Shown here: positions 16,961 to 25,744 of the stretch, piece by piece
Numbering within the stretch: the stretch's first letter is position 1
How the letters are laid out: each line of letters opens with the position of its first letter
Assembly (NCBI RefSeq): GCF_014202475.1
Contig: NZ_JACHGV010000006.1
Span: 186,001 to 250,000, forward strand
Direction: 5' to 3'
DNA length: 64,000 nt
From: Streptomyces paradoxus
Lineage (GTDB): Bacteria > Actinomycetota > Actinomycetes > Streptomycetales > Streptomycetaceae
Notes under the pieces: generated by a model
What the model saw: the letters and a program-made list of their open reading frames with translations, nothing else
Told to the model about the DNA's origin: nothing
Database searches by the model: none
Made by a program: the position numbers and the translations under genes

Positions 16961-17368
16961 GTGAGCCGGCAGCGGCTGATCAGCGGGCCGGGCACGCTGC
17001 TGGTGTGGCTGTACGGCGTGATGGTCGTGGGGGCGGTGTCGCGGTCCGCGTATCAGATCGCGACGGAGTTCGACCGGGCGCCGCTGGCGTACTCGCTGTC
17101 GGCGGTGGCGGGGCTGGTGTACGGGTTCATCACGTACTCGCTGGTGCGGGGTGGGGAGACGGCGCGGAAGGCTGCGCTGGCGTGCTGTGTCGCCGAGTTG
17201 GCGGGTGTGCTGACGGTGGGGACGTGGACGTTGATCGAGCCGTCCGCCTTCCCGGACGCGACGGTGTGGTCGGACTTCGGGATGGGGTACCTCTTCATTC
17301 CCGTGCTCTTGCCGCTGTCCGCGATCTACTGGTTGCGCCGGGGTGTGCCTCGGGAGGATGCCGCCTGA
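16961..17368 (+). CDS. Small multi-pass membrane protein, 135 aa
   Basis: A 135-residue membrane protein with four hydrophobic stretches, starting at the GTG at 16961 directly after a GGAGG site that lies inside the end of the preceding gene. Nothing identifies its function. The tight packing with the upstream membrane gene, and the similar size and topology, suggest the two work together. It faces the acetyltransferase gene, with one copy of a dispersed repeat between them. Confidence 0.7.
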   Translation: MSRQRLISGPGTLLVWLYGVMVVGAVSRSAYQIATEFDRAPLAYSLSAVAGLVYGFITYSLVRGGETARKAALACCVAELAGVLTVGTWTLIEPSAFPDATVWSDFGMGYLFIPVLLPLSAIYWLRRGVPREDAA

Positions 17369-17385
17369 GGTTCGTCAGGCGGCCG

Positions 17386-17430
17386 CGGGCCAAATGTGGT
17401 TGCTCGCACAGTTCCCCGCGCCCCTGAAGG
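17386..17430 (+). repeat. Dispersed intergenic repeat, copy 1
   Basis: Core CAGTTCCCCGCGCCCCT at 17409-17425, preceded by a GCGGG and TGGTTG stretch as in the other copies. It lies between two converging genes. This copy has CACAG where the others read CGCAG. Confidence 0.7.
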
Positions 17431-17437
17431 GCGGTGA

Positions 17438-17935
17438 TCAAGCCGTCGCCGCGTAGGTCCCGGCCGGCTTCTCCAGGACGATCATCGGTACGCCGTCCGC
17501 GCCCTGGGACGTGCCCACCGTCTCGTAGCCGACCTTGCGGTAGAGGCGGAGGTTGCCCTCGCTGCGGTGGCCGGTGTGGAGGCGGAAGCGGGTGGCGCCG
17601 TGCTGGTCGGCGAGGGCCGACTCCGCTGCGCGGAGCAGGCGGGCGCCGATGCCGTGGCCCTGAAGGCGGGGGTGGACGCAGAGCTTGCCGATCCCGGCGG
17701 CGCCGTCCTCGGAGACCGAGCCGCGGACCGAGCCGACGACCTCCTCGCCGAGCCGGGCGACGAAGACGCAGTCGCGGGTGACCTCCTCGCGGACCGAGTC
17801 GAGGGTTTGGACGAGCGGGTCGATGCGGTAGTTCCCGTACAGCGCCGCCTCCGTCTGGAAGCACAGGTACTGCAGTCTGAAGATCTGCTCCGCGTCCTGC
17901 TCGGTCGCCGCAGAGATGGTCACGCTCATGCCCAT
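17438..17935 (-). CDS. GNAT-family N-acetyltransferase
   Basis: A 165-residue acetyltransferase of the general GNAT fold. The acetyl-CoA loop is seen as LQGHGIGARLLRAAE, preceded by GIGKLCVHPR, and the late strand has EGNLRLYRKVGYETVG. These are the motif A and B positions of the family. The start at 17935 has GGAGG nine bases upstream; an internal ATG at 17929 is less well placed. The substrate is not predictable. It converges on the small membrane-protein operon. Confidence 0.82.
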   Translation of the reverse strand: MGMSVTISAATEQDAEQIFRLQYLCFQTEAALYGNYRIDPLVQTLDSVREEVTRDCVFVARLGEEVVGSVRGSVSEDGAAGIGKLCVHPRLQGHGIGARLLRAAESALADQHGATRFRLHTGHRSEGNLRLYRKVGYETVGTSQGADGVPMIVLEKPAGTYAATA

Positions 17936-17992
17936 GTGCGCACGCCTCCCGCTCATCTGATCACCGGTCGTTCCCCACTCCTATCCCCGTCC

Positions 17993-18487
17993 TCAGCGGG
18001 CCGCAACCTCCGGCGTGAGCAATCTTCGGAGACATCCCAGGCATCTGGAACGTTCCGGGCCAAGACTCCCCTGTGAGATACCCAACTCCCCTGCGATTTC
18101 CCGGTATGTCAGGTCTTCCGGCGAGAGCAGGGCCTCCATCAGCCGGGGGCAGCGGCCCGGGAGGCGGCGCACGGCTTCGCGCAGGGCCCGGCCACGGGCC
18201 GCGGCGAGGGCGAGCTGTTCGGGATCGCGGTCCGGGTCGTCCACCGGTTCACCCGCGTACGGCCGTTCGAGACGGCTCGTACGGCGGGTGCGGCGCACCT
18301 CGGAGCGGACGGCGCGGCGGAGCCACTGCTGAGGATCGAGCGGCGGGCCCTCGGCGTCGAGACGCTCCAGCAGGCGGAGCCAGACCGCCTGCTCCAGGTC
18401 GCCCGGCTCGGTTCCGGTGGAATATGCCTCCGCCGAGACCTCGGCGGTGAGCAGCGGGCGCAGGGCGGTGACCAGGTCGTGCGTCAT
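17993..18487 (-). CDS. Atypical sigma-70-like factor
   Basis: A 164-residue protein that looks like a short ECF-type sigma factor. The C-terminal region 4 helix-turn-helix is clear (LTYREIAGELGISQGSLG then ERSRCLGCLRRLL). A region 2-like helix pair lies near residues 25-70, with LEQAVWLRLLERLD and WLRRAVRSEVRRT. Cys residues in the final helix (CLGCL) are unusual. No anti-sigma gene is adjacent. The ATG at 18487 lacks a good ribosome-binding site, so the start is uncertain. The promoters it would serve are unknown. Confidence 0.7.
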   Translation of the reverse strand: MTHDLVTALRPLLTAEVSAEAYSTGTEPGDLEQAVWLRLLERLDAEGPPLDPQQWLRRAVRSEVRRTRRTSRLERPYAGEPVDDPDRDPEQLALAAARGRALREAVRRLPGRCPRLMEALLSPEDLTYREIAGELGISQGSLGPERSRCLGCLRRLLTPEVAAR

Positions 18488-18577
18488 ATGCGGAGCGACG
18501 CGGCCGCCCGGGCGGCGGGTTGCCCGGACGGCCGAAGCTCACTCGACCGGGGTGTGTGAGCCCGGGTGTTGACGGAC

Positions 18578-19753
18578 TCAGGCGTTGAAGTCCTCGCGGG
18601 CCAGCAGACCCGTGTCGGGCTGGTCGGTGAAGACGCCGTCGATGCCGGTCGCGAAGTACGCCCGGTACGCGCCGAAGACGTCACCGTAGGCGTCCGCGTC
18701 CGTGCCCTTGCGGAACTCGGCGGGCAGGAAGGGGTTCTCGTTGCGCATCGTGTACGGGTGCAGGATCAGGCCCACCTTGTGCGCGTCGGAGACGAGCGAC
18801 GTCGGCCGGGTGAGCCTGCCCTGGGCGTCGCGCGGGATGACCAGGTCCAGGGTCGGCCCGATGCCGCGCGCGTAGGAGGCGATCTCCCTGAGGCCGGCCG
18901 GCTTGACCAGATCGGCGACCGTGCGCGGGTCACCGGTCTCGACGAAGTCCCAGGGGCGGGAGCCCGCCGAGGACAGCAGGACGACCAGCGGGTTGTCGAC
19001 GAGCTTGTGCAGGCGCTGGATGCTGGTCGGTTCGAAGGACTGGAGGATGACCGGGGAGGTGCGCCGGTCCTTGCGGTACTTGCGCAGCAGCTTGGCGACG
19101 CGCTCCTCCAGCGGGAGGCCCTGCTTGCGGAAGTAGGTGGGGTGCTTGAGCTCGGGGTAGATCCACACCTGCTTGCCGCGCTCGCGGGTCTGCTCGTCCT
19201 GCCATCTGAGGACCTCTTCGAAGGTGGGGATCTCCCAGCGGCCGTCGTAAAGGGTGTTGTGCGGACGGTTGGCCGGGATGCGCTCGACGGCGCGCAGGGT
19301 CTTCAGCTCGGCGAGCGTGAAGTCCTCGGTGAACCAGCCGGTGGTGGAGACGCCGTCGAGCAGCTTGGTCTTCCTGCGGCCGGCGAACTCGGGGTGGTCG
19401 GCGACGTCGGTGGTGCCGCCGATCTCCGGCTCGTGCCGGCAGACCAGGTGCCCGTCCTTCGTCGGGACCAGGTCGCCCGCCTCGACGATGTCGGCGCCCA
19501 TGTCGAGGGCCAGCTGGTACGAGCCGAAGGTGTGCTCCGGGCGGTAGCCGCTGGCGCCGCGGTGGCCGATGATCGTCGGCCTGGGCAGGCTTCCCGGCCC
19601 GCCGCCGTGCCGGGCGGCGTCCGCCCGCGCGGTGCCGGCCATGCCGAGGACCGCTCCCCCGGCACCGAGCACCGCAGCGCCGAGCAGGGCCCGCCGTCCG
19701 GTTCCGCTCGGTCCGGTACCGCTCGTTTCTTCGTTCGACTCCTGCGTTCCCAT
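18578..19753 (-). CDS. Tat-exported glycerophosphodiester phosphodiesterase
   Basis: A 391-residue secreted enzyme that hydrolyses glycerophosphodiesters to glycerol-3-phosphate and an alcohol, useful in phosphate or glycerol scavenging. A Tat signal is visible: GRRALLGAAVLG near residue 19, then a hydrophobic stretch to about 45. The catalytic start of the domain is IIGHRGASGYRPEHTF with His64 and Glu73, and EAGDLVPTKDGHLVCRHEP follows. The start at 19753 has GGGAGGG five bases upstream. The longer frame above has no such support. Confidence 0.9.
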   Translation of the reverse strand: MGTQESNEETSGTGPSGTGRRALLGAAVLGAGGAVLGMAGTARADAARHGGGPGSLPRPTIIGHRGASGYRPEHTFGSYQLALDMGADIVEAGDLVPTKDGHLVCRHEPEIGGTTDVADHPEFAGRRKTKLLDGVSTTGWFTEDFTLAELKTLRAVERIPANRPHNTLYDGRWEIPTFEEVLRWQDEQTRERGKQVWIYPELKHPTYFRKQGLPLEERVAKLLRKYRKDRRTSPVILQSFEPTSIQRLHKLVDNPLVVLLSSAGSRPWDFVETGDPRTVADLVKPAGLREIASYARGIGPTLDLVIPRDAQGRLTRPTSLVSDAHKVGLILHPYTMRNENPFLPAEFRKGTDADAYGDVFGAYRAYFATGIDGVFTDQPDTGLLAREDFNA

Positions 19754-20138
19754 GAGCGCCCTCCCTGCCGTCCGGCTCGTCATTGCGGGCCGATCGTAGG
19801 GGCGCGTACATGACCGGTGGGAGACCTCGGGCGGAACACGCGGGTGACGTCGGATGTCGTAGTGGCTGGTGAGGAGGATGAATTGACGGTTCGTCGTGTC
19901 GGTTCGATTCGGTCCGGCGGTTCTGGGAACGCGTGCGATGTGCTCCCGGGCGATGTGTGTCACATCGTGTCGGCCTCGTTACGCCCTTCCGGCGGTGCGC
20001 CACCGCAGGTAAACACGCGTCAACAATGCGTAAGGCCTCGGTGAAGTCGCCGTGCCCGATGTGCGCGATGCCCGGGGCCACGAGTATCGTCCTCACCTGC
20101 ACAGACTCATACAGAACCCCTTGACACCGGAGGGTCCG
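19754..20138. promoter_or_regulatory. Divergent promoter region with a GATGTG-CACATC palindrome
   Basis: The 385 bases between the phosphodiesterase and the acyltransferase genes hold no gene I can support. A palindrome at 19951-19967 (CGATGTG, three bases, CACATCG) resembles the ATGTG/CACAT half-sites of Crp/Fnr-type regulators, with shorter spacing than the classical site. A TTGACA hexamer at 20121 lies too close to the acyltransferase start to be its -35 element. Confidence 0.4.
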
Positions 20139-20813
20139 TTGTCCCGCTTCGCGCTCATCAAGGCAGTGCTCGGCCCGGCCATGCGCCTGATGTTCCGCCC
20201 CCGGGTGGAGGGTGCGGAGCACATTCCCGGCGACGGCCCGGTCATCCTGGCCGGAAACCACCTGACGTTCATCGACTCGATGATCCTGCCGCTGGTCTGC
20301 GACCGTCAGGTCGTCTTCATCGGCAAGGACGAGTACGTGACCGGCAAGGGTCTCAAGGGTCGGCTGATGGCCTGGTTCTTCACCGGCGTCGGCATGATCC
20401 CGGTGGACCGTGACGGTGGCCGGGGCGGTGTCGCCGCGCTGATGACCGGGCGGCGGGTGTTGGAGGAAGGCCGCATGTTCGGCATCTACCCGGAGGGGAC
20501 GCGGTCGCCCGACGGGCGGCTGTACCGGGGGCGGACGGGGATCGCCCGGCTGACCCTGATGACGGGGGCGCCGGTGGTGCCGTTCGCCATGATCGGAACG
20601 GACAAGCTTCAGCCGGGTGGGGCGGGGCTGCCCCGGCCGGGCAGGGTGACCGTGCGGTTCGGTGAGGCGATGGAATTCTCCCGGTACGAGGGGATGGACC
20701 GGGACCGGTATGTGCTGCGGGCCGTGACCGACTCGGTGATGGCCGAGGTCATGCGGCTGTCCGGGCAGGAGTACGTGGACATGTACGCGAGCAAGGCGAA
20801 GGAAGCGGCGTAG
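20139..20813 (+). CDS. 1-acyl-glycerol-3-phosphate acyltransferase (PlsC family)
   Basis: A 224-residue membrane-associated acyltransferase of phospholipid synthesis. The catalytic HX4D motif is NHLTFID with His41 and Asp46. The substrate-binding motif is GIYPEGTRSPDGRLYRGRTG, and VVPFAMIGTDKL is the fourth block. I start it at the TTG at 20139, because GGAGGG lies five bases upstream and the family usually begins near this point; the ATG at 20052 would add 29 residues of unlikely sequence. Length is normal for the short PlsC-like forms common in Streptomyces. Confidence 0.87.
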   Translation: MSRFALIKAVLGPAMRLMFRPRVEGAEHIPGDGPVILAGNHLTFIDSMILPLVCDRQVVFIGKDEYVTGKGLKGRLMAWFFTGVGMIPVDRDGGRGGVAALMTGRRVLEEGRMFGIYPEGTRSPDGRLYRGRTGIARLTLMTGAPVVPFAMIGTDKLQPGGAGLPRPGRVTVRFGEAMEFSRYEGMDRDRYVLRAVTDSVMAEVMRLSGQEYVDMYASKAKEAA

Positions 20814-20861
20814 GTTTTCCGGGGCGCCTTTGGGCTCGGGTGGCCGTGGACCGTCGGCGGC

Positions 20862-20907
20862 TGCGGGTTGTGGTGGGCTTGTCGCGCAGTTCCCCGCGCC
20901 CCTGAGG
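20862..20907 (+). repeat. Dispersed intergenic repeat, copy 2
   Basis: Core CAGTTCCCCGCGCCCCT at 20887-20903 with the upstream CTGCGGGT and GGCTTGTCGCG segments. It lies between the converging acyltransferase and MFS genes and runs into a hairpin. Confidence 0.75.
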
Positions 20908-20922
20908 GCATGACCTCAGGGG
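20899..20922. terminator. Bidirectional hairpin terminator
   Basis: Perfect 9-base arms CCCCTGAGG and CCTCAGGGG with a 6-base loop, in the gap between two converging genes. The left arm is the end of the dispersed repeat copy 2. Confidence 0.75.
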
Positions 20923-20947
20923 CGTTTGCCGGCTGAGCGCGTGATGG

Positions 20948-22483
20948 TCAGGCGTGGTTTGCCGGGCCGCCTTCCAGCTTCTGGCCTCGTAGCAGGAACC
21001 ACGCCGCCACCGCCGCGGCCAGCAGGACCGCCGCGCCCACGCCCGCCGCGAGGGCCAGGCCGTCGACGAAGGACGTGCGGGCCGCGTCCAGCATCGCGGC
21101 GGCGCTGTGGGACGGCATGCCCGCGGCCGCCTCGACCGCGCCCCCCAGCGACTCGTGGGCCGCGGCCGGTGTACCCGAGGGGCCGGTGAAATCGCGATAG
21201 ACGCCGGTGACGATCGAGCCGAGCGCGGCGATGCCGAGCGCGGCACCGAGTTCGTACGCCGTCTCGGACACCGCGGACGCGGAGCCCGCCTGCTCCTTGG
21301 GCACGCTGGAGAGGATCACGTCGGCGGTCACGGTGAACGAGAAACCGGCCCCCACACCGACCACCAGCAGCGCGGTCCCGAGCAGCGGGTAGCCGGTGGA
21401 CTGGTCGAGCACCGTCAGCGCGGCCAGCGCGAGGCCAATGGCCGCGAGGCCCCCGGAGACGACGGCCCGTACCGACAAGCGCCGGGCCGCGCGCCCCGCG
21501 ACGAGTCCGGCCACCACCGCGCCGACCGCCGCGGGCAGTTCGGCCAGCCCGGCCTCGAACGGGCGCCTGCCCTGGACGAGTTGCAGGTACTGCGACAGGA
21601 AGAACACCAGCCCGGACAGGCCCAGGATGGTCAGCAGATCGGCCAGCACCGCCCCGCTGAAACCGCGGTTGCGGAACAGCCGCATGTCCAGCAGTGGCGT
21701 CGGGAGCCTGAGCTGACGGCGGACGAACCCGTACAGGGCGGCCGCCCCCAGCAGGCCCGCGGCCAGGGTGGTCCACGCGAAGCCGTGGGTCGCCGCTTCC
21801 TTGATCGCGTACACGACGCCGATCATGCCGACCAGCGACAGCACGACGCTGACCAGATCCCAGGGGCCGGGGTTCGCGGTGCGCGACTCGGGCAGCAGCT
21901 TGATCCCGACCAGGACCAGCACGGCCATCACGGGCAGGTTGATCAGGAAGACCGACCCCCACCAGAAGTGCTCCAGCAGGAACCCGCCGACGATGGGGCC
22001 GACGGCCGTACCCGCGGAGGCGGTGGCGCCCCAGATGCCGACGGCGAGGCTGCGCTCGCGCGGGTCGTGGAAGAGGTTGCGGATGAGCGCGAGCGTGGCC
22101 GGCATCAGGGTCGCGCCGGCGACGCCGAGCAGTGCCCGCGCGACGATCATCATCTCCGGGGTCGTGGCGTAGGCGTTGAACACGGATATCGCGCCGAACG
22201 CCGTGGCACCGACCAGCAGGATCCGCTTGCGGCCGATCCGGTCGCCGAGGCTGCCCATGGAGACGAGCAGGCCGGCGATGACGAACGAGTAGACGTCGCC
22301 GATCCACAGCAGCTGGGTGCCGGAGGGCTTGAGGTCCTCGCTGATGTAGGGGGTCGCGAGACCGAGAACGGTCGCGTCGACGGCCACCAGCAGCACGGCG
22401 AGCACGAGAACGCCGAGCGCGAGCCAGCGGCCCGGGCGCTCCACCGCCTCGGTCGTCGACGCCGGCTGCAGGGTGCTGGTCAT
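20948..22483 (-). CDS. MFS drug-efflux transporter (DHA2, 14-helix type)
   Basis: A 511-residue proton-driven exporter with about 14 hydrophobic helices. The first antiporter signatures are visible: DATVLGLATPYISEDL in helix 1 and GSLGDRIGRKRILL in the loop between helices 2 and 3. The motif-C-like GPIVGGFLLEH lies in helix 5. It starts at the ATG at 22483, overlapping the TetR stop by four bases (ATGA). Exporters coupled to a TetR gene usually expel a compound that the repressor senses; the substrate here is unknown. Confidence 0.9.
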   Translation of the reverse strand: MTSTLQPASTTEAVERPGRWLALGVLVLAVLLVAVDATVLGLATPYISEDLKPSGTQLLWIGDVYSFVIAGLLVSMGSLGDRIGRKRILLVGATAFGAISVFNAYATTPEMMIVARALLGVAGATLMPATLALIRNLFHDPRERSLAVGIWGATASAGTAVGPIVGGFLLEHFWWGSVFLINLPVMAVLVLVGIKLLPESRTANPGPWDLVSVVLSLVGMIGVVYAIKEAATHGFAWTTLAAGLLGAAALYGFVRRQLRLPTPLLDMRLFRNRGFSGAVLADLLTILGLSGLVFFLSQYLQLVQGRRPFEAGLAELPAAVGAVVAGLVAGRAARRLSVRAVVSGGLAAIGLALAALTVLDQSTGYPLLGTALLVVGVGAGFSFTVTADVILSSVPKEQAGSASAVSETAYELGAALGIAALGSIVTGVYRDFTGPSGTPAAAHESLGGAVEAAAGMPSHSAAAMLDAARTSFVDGLALAAGVGAAVLLAAAVAAWFLLRGQKLEGGPANHA

Positions 22484-23031
22484 GATTCCTCTCTCCTGAG
22501 TGCGCCGCCGAGCATCAGCTCGACGATCATGTGCTGGAAGTCCTTGGGGGCGCCCTTGCCGCTCTGCACCAGCCAGGCGCCGGAGGCCATCAGGCCGTAC
22601 AGCGCCTCGGTGAGCCAGGCGGGCGTGAGGTCGATGCGGAACTCGCCGCTGAGCTGGCCGCGCCGGAACAGGGCGGAGATCCGGTCGTCGATCAGGGCCC
22701 AGCCCGCGTTCTGCTCCTCGCCCTCGAAGAGCTGGTTCTCGGTGTAGAGGAACGCGAGCAGTCCGGCGGCCGGCTCGACGGCTCCGACGAGCCGGCGTAC
22801 GGCCTCGCTCGCGGTGCCCTCGTCGAGCCGGGCCGCGTCCAGCGCGGCCTCGCACTCCGCGATGCCGAGCGCTTCCAGTGCCCGGACGAGGGCGTCACGT
22901 CCGGCGAAGTGACGGTGCAGCGTGGCCCGGCTGATCCCGGCGGCCTTGGCGACCTCGTCCATGGTCGCGGTGGATTTGCGGGTCAGCAGGGCCGCGGCGG
23001 CGCGCAGCACGTGCTCAGGATCGACAGCCAT
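22480..23031 (-). CDS. TetR-family repressor of the adjacent MFS gene
   Basis: A 183-residue repressor. The DNA-binding domain is at the N-terminus: TMDEVAKAAGISRATLHRHFAGRDALV is the helix-turn-helix and following helix, here about residues 23-49. The rest is the ligand-binding core. I prefer the ATG at 23031 (MAVDPEHVL) to the one at 23058, because the latter falls inside a perfect palindrome that should be the repressor's operator. The stop overlaps the MFS start, so the two genes are co-transcribed and probably autoregulated. Confidence 0.87.
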   Translation of the reverse strand: MAVDPEHVLRAAAALLTRKSTATMDEVAKAAGISRATLHRHFAGRDALVRALEALGIAECEAALDAARLDEGTASEAVRRLVGAVEPAAGLLAFLYTENQLFEGEEQNAGWALIDDRISALFRRGQLSGEFRIDLTPAWLTEALYGLMASGAWLVQSGKGAPKDFQHMIVELMLGGALRREES

Positions 23032-23043
23032 GAGACGACCATA

Positions 23044-23075
23044 CCCCAAATGAGACATGAATGTCTCACTCGGGG
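23044..23075. promoter_or_regulatory. Palindromic TetR operator
   Basis: Perfect arms TGAGACAT and ATGTCTCA around a GA centre (23051-23068), flanked by a further CCCC/GGGG pair at 23044-23047 and 23072-23075. It lies 13 bases upstream of the chosen TetR start and would block the promoter of the TetR-MFS operon. Confidence 0.75.
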
Positions 23076-23117
23076 CATGCGTGACTCACGGCTGCCGTTG
23101 AATGCGCGCGGAGGTGA

Positions 23118-24089
23118 TCAGTGCCAGGGCAGCTGCGCGCGCCGCTCCCAGTACGCCTGAGGCTCCTCCACCAGGGTGGCGAGGCGGGTCAGCTGCTCGT
23201 CGTCGAGATCGACGACCGCCGCGTGCAGGTTCGAGGCGAGCTGGTTGGTGGTGGCGGCGCCGGAGAGGACGACACCGGCCCAGGGCTGGCGCAGGATGAC
23301 GGCCAGGGCGACGGCGTCGCAGCCCAGCCCGGCCTGTTCGGCGATCTCCCGCAGGACCTCCGGGGCGTGCGGCCCGGCCAGTCGGCCGTTGGCCATGCCC
23401 TCCTTGACGATCACGGTGAGTCCGGCGTCGTGCGCCTCGGCGAGGGCGGGGGCGGCGGAGGTCTCCAGCGCGTTGTACGTGGACTGCACCGTACGGAAGA
23501 GGGGTTCGCCGTCGACCGTCACGGCGAGGGCGGCGCGGATCGCGTCCGCCTGGGCGGGGCCGCTGGTGGAGAAGCCGACGGTGAGGCCCCGCTCGGCGGC
23601 TTCCGCGAGCCTGGCGTGCAGTTCCTTGTCGGTGAGGGCCGGGCTGTCCGGGGTCACGGAGTGGATCTGGTAGAGGTCGAGCCGGTCGCCGAGCAGGGTC
23701 TCGCTCTCCGCGCGCTGCCGTTCGTAGGCGGCGAGGGTGTGGTCCTTGACCTCGTGCTTCTCGGCGTCCGTGGACCAGTCGGCGGTGTAGGTGTAACCCC
23801 ACTTGCTGCCTACGACGATGTCGCCGAAGGCCGGCCTCGCCTTGAGCCAGTCGGCGAGGAACTCCTCGGAACGGCCGTAGGAGCGGGCGGCGTCGAAGTA
23901 GCGGACGCCCTGTGCGTACGCGGCGTCGAGGAGTTCGTGGGTGCGGGTGCGCAGCGTCTCGACGCTGCGGTCCTCTCCGAGGTCTTCTTCCCGGCCGAGG
24001 TTGATGTAGCCCGGGCGTCCGACGGCGGCGAGGCCGAGGCCGATGTGGCAGGTGGGGGTTGTGGCTGTGGCCAGGCGGGCGAAGGGCAT
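23118..24089 (-). CDS. Aldo/keto reductase
   Basis: A 323-residue NADPH-dependent reductase of carbonyl compounds. The catalytic tetrad is readable: YFDAARSYGRSE (Asp and Tyr), VVGSKWGYTY (Lys) and DLYQIHSV (His). The C-terminal cofactor segment includes VLSGAATTNQLASNL, where the family usually has a PG..S..QL form. The start at 24089 has GGAG six bases upstream. The physiological substrate is not predictable. It stands alone between the TetR and argH units. Confidence 0.87.
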   Translation of the reverse strand: MPFARLATATTPTCHIGLGLAAVGRPGYINLGREEDLGEDRSVETLRTRTHELLDAAYAQGVRYFDAARSYGRSEEFLADWLKARPAFGDIVVGSKWGYTYTADWSTDAEKHEVKDHTLAAYERQRAESETLLGDRLDLYQIHSVTPDSPALTDKELHARLAEAAERGLTVGFSTSGPAQADAIRAALAVTVDGEPLFRTVQSTYNALETSAAPALAEAHDAGLTVIVKEGMANGRLAGPHAPEVLREIAEQAGLGCDAVALAVILRQPWAGVVLSGAATTNQLASNLHAAVVDLDDEQLTRLATLVEEPQAYWERRAQLPWH

Positions 24090-24185
24090 CGGGGGCTCCG
24101 TTCGGTCGGCTCCGGTTCGGCTCCGACCCAACGTAACCCGCGATGACCTTCGCCTCAGAGCTCGGCCGTTGCGGTGTTTCGGCGA

Positions 24186-24233
24186 GTGCGGGTCGTCTTC
24201 GCTCGTTCGCGCAGTTCCCCGCGCCCCTGGAGG
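24186..24233 (+). repeat. Dispersed intergenic repeat, copy 3
   Basis: Core CAGTTCCCCGCGCCCCT at 24212-24228, with GTGCGGGT and TTCGCG upstream. It lies just beyond the argH stop (24243), in the opposite orientation to argH transcription. Confidence 0.75.
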
Positions 24234-24242
24234 GCGATTCCC

Positions 24243-25676
24243 TCAGGCCTGCTTCCTGGCCACTGCCCACTCGTGCTGGGCCGCCACGTCCGCCTTCACC
24301 TCGGCCAGCTGGATCGCCACCGCGCTCGGGGCCGTGCCACCCCTGCCGTTGCGGGAGGCCAGGGCGCCGGGGACGTTGAGGACCGTGCGGACCTCGGGGG
24401 TCAGGTGGCTGGAGATCTTCGCGAACTGGTCGTCCGTCAGCTCGTCCAGTTCCTTGCCCTCCGCCTCGGCGGCCTTCACGCACTCCCCCGCGACCTCGTG
24501 GGCCACGCGGAACGGGACGCCCTGCTTGACCAGCCACTCGGCGATGTCCGTGGCGAGGGAGAAGCCGGCCGGGGCCAGTTCCGCCATGCGCTCGCGGTGG
24601 ACGGTGAGGGTGGCCATCATGCCGGTGAAGGCCGGGAGCAGGACCTCCAGCTGGTCGATGGAGTCGAAGACCGGCTCCTTGTCCTCCTGGAGGTCGCGGT
24701 TGTACGCGAGCGGGAGGGCCTTGAGCGTGGCCATCAGGCCCGTCAGGTTGCCGATCAGGCGGCCGGACTTGCCGCGCGCCAGCTCCGCGATGTCCGGGTT
24801 CTTCTTCTGCGGCATGATCGACGAACCCGTGGAGAACGCGTCGTGCAGGGTCACGAAGGAGAACTCCTTCGTGTTCCAGATGATGACCTCTTCGGCGATC
24901 CGGGAGAGGTTGACCCCGATCATCGCCGTGATGAACGCGAACTCGGCGACGAAGTCGCGGGAGGCCGTCCCGTCGATGGAGTTGCCGGCGGAGCCGTGCT
25001 CGAAGCCGAGGTCCTTGGCCACCGCCTCCGGGTCCAGCCCGAGGGAGGAGCCCGCCAGGGCTCCCGAGCCGTAGGGCGAGACCGCCGTGCGGGCGTCCCA
25101 CTGGCGCAGCCGCTCCGCGTCCCGGGAGAGGGACTGGACGTGGGCCAGGACGTGGTGGGCGAAGAGGACGGGCTGGGCGTGCTGGAGGTGCGTGCGGCCG
25201 GGCATCGCCACGTCGGGGTGGGCCTCGGCGAGGCCGATCAGCGCGTCCTGGAGCTCGGCGACGAGGCCGCCGACGATCCGGGCGTGATCCCGCAGGTACA
25301 TGCGGAAGAGGGTCGCGACCTGGTCGTTGCGGGACCGGCCCGCGCGCAGCTTGCCGCCCAGGTCGGGGCCGAGGCGCTCCAGGAGGCCCCGCTCCAGGGC
25401 GGTGTGGACGTCCTCGTCGGCGATCGTGCCCACGAAGGAGCCGTCGGCGACGTCCGCCTCCAGCTGGTCGAGGCCGGCGATCATGCGGGTCAGTTCGTCT
25501 TCCGTGAGCAGGCCGGCCTTGTGGAGCACGCGCGCGTGGGCGCGCGAACCGGCGATGTCGTACGGCGCGAGGCGCCAGTCGAAGTGGACGGACGCGGACA
25601 GCTTCGCCAGGGCCTCGGCGGGACCGTCGGCGAAACGACCGCCCCAGAGCCGGACGTCACCGCTGTTGCTGCTCAC
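24243..25676 (-). CDS. argH: Argininosuccinate lyase
   Basis: A 477-residue enzyme that splits argininosuccinate to arginine and fumarate, the last step of arginine synthesis. The fumarase-superfamily signature GSSIMPQKKNPDIAE is intact, and so are the substrate-binding stretches AGRSRNDQVATLFRMYLRD and PGRTHLQHAQPV. It starts at the GTG at 25676 with GAGGAG seven bases upstream; the ATG at 25751 would place the ARG boxes inside the gene. No argG is in the window. ArgR control is expected from the upstream boxes. Confidence 0.95.
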   Translation of the reverse strand: MSSNSGDVRLWGGRFADGPAEALAKLSASVHFDWRLAPYDIAGSRAHARVLHKAGLLTEDELTRMIAGLDQLEADVADGSFVGTIADEDVHTALERGLLERLGPDLGGKLRAGRSRNDQVATLFRMYLRDHARIVGGLVAELQDALIGLAEAHPDVAMPGRTHLQHAQPVLFAHHVLAHVQSLSRDAERLRQWDARTAVSPYGSGALAGSSLGLDPEAVAKDLGFEHGSAGNSIDGTASRDFVAEFAFITAMIGVNLSRIAEEVIIWNTKEFSFVTLHDAFSTGSSIMPQKKNPDIAELARGKSGRLIGNLTGLMATLKALPLAYNRDLQEDKEPVFDSIDQLEVLLPAFTGMMATLTVHRERMAELAPAGFSLATDIAEWLVKQGVPFRVAHEVAGECVKAAEAEGKELDELTDDQFAKISSHLTPEVRTVLNVPGALASRNGRGGTAPSAVAIQLAEVKADVAAQHEWAVARKQA

Positions 25677-25713
25677 CTGCGTGCTCCTCAAGGGGTGTGG
25701 ATGTGCCTCACCG

Positions 25714-25744
25714 TCATGCATGAGTATGCAGAGGTCTGCATGAT
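25714..25744. promoter_or_regulatory. ARG boxes upstream of argH
   Basis: TGCATGAGTATGCAGA and CTGCATGATTCG lie in tandem 40-70 bases ahead of the argH start. They match the TGCAT-rich operator form bound by the arginine repressor in Streptomyces. The argR gene is 6 kb away in the same window. Confidence 0.7.
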
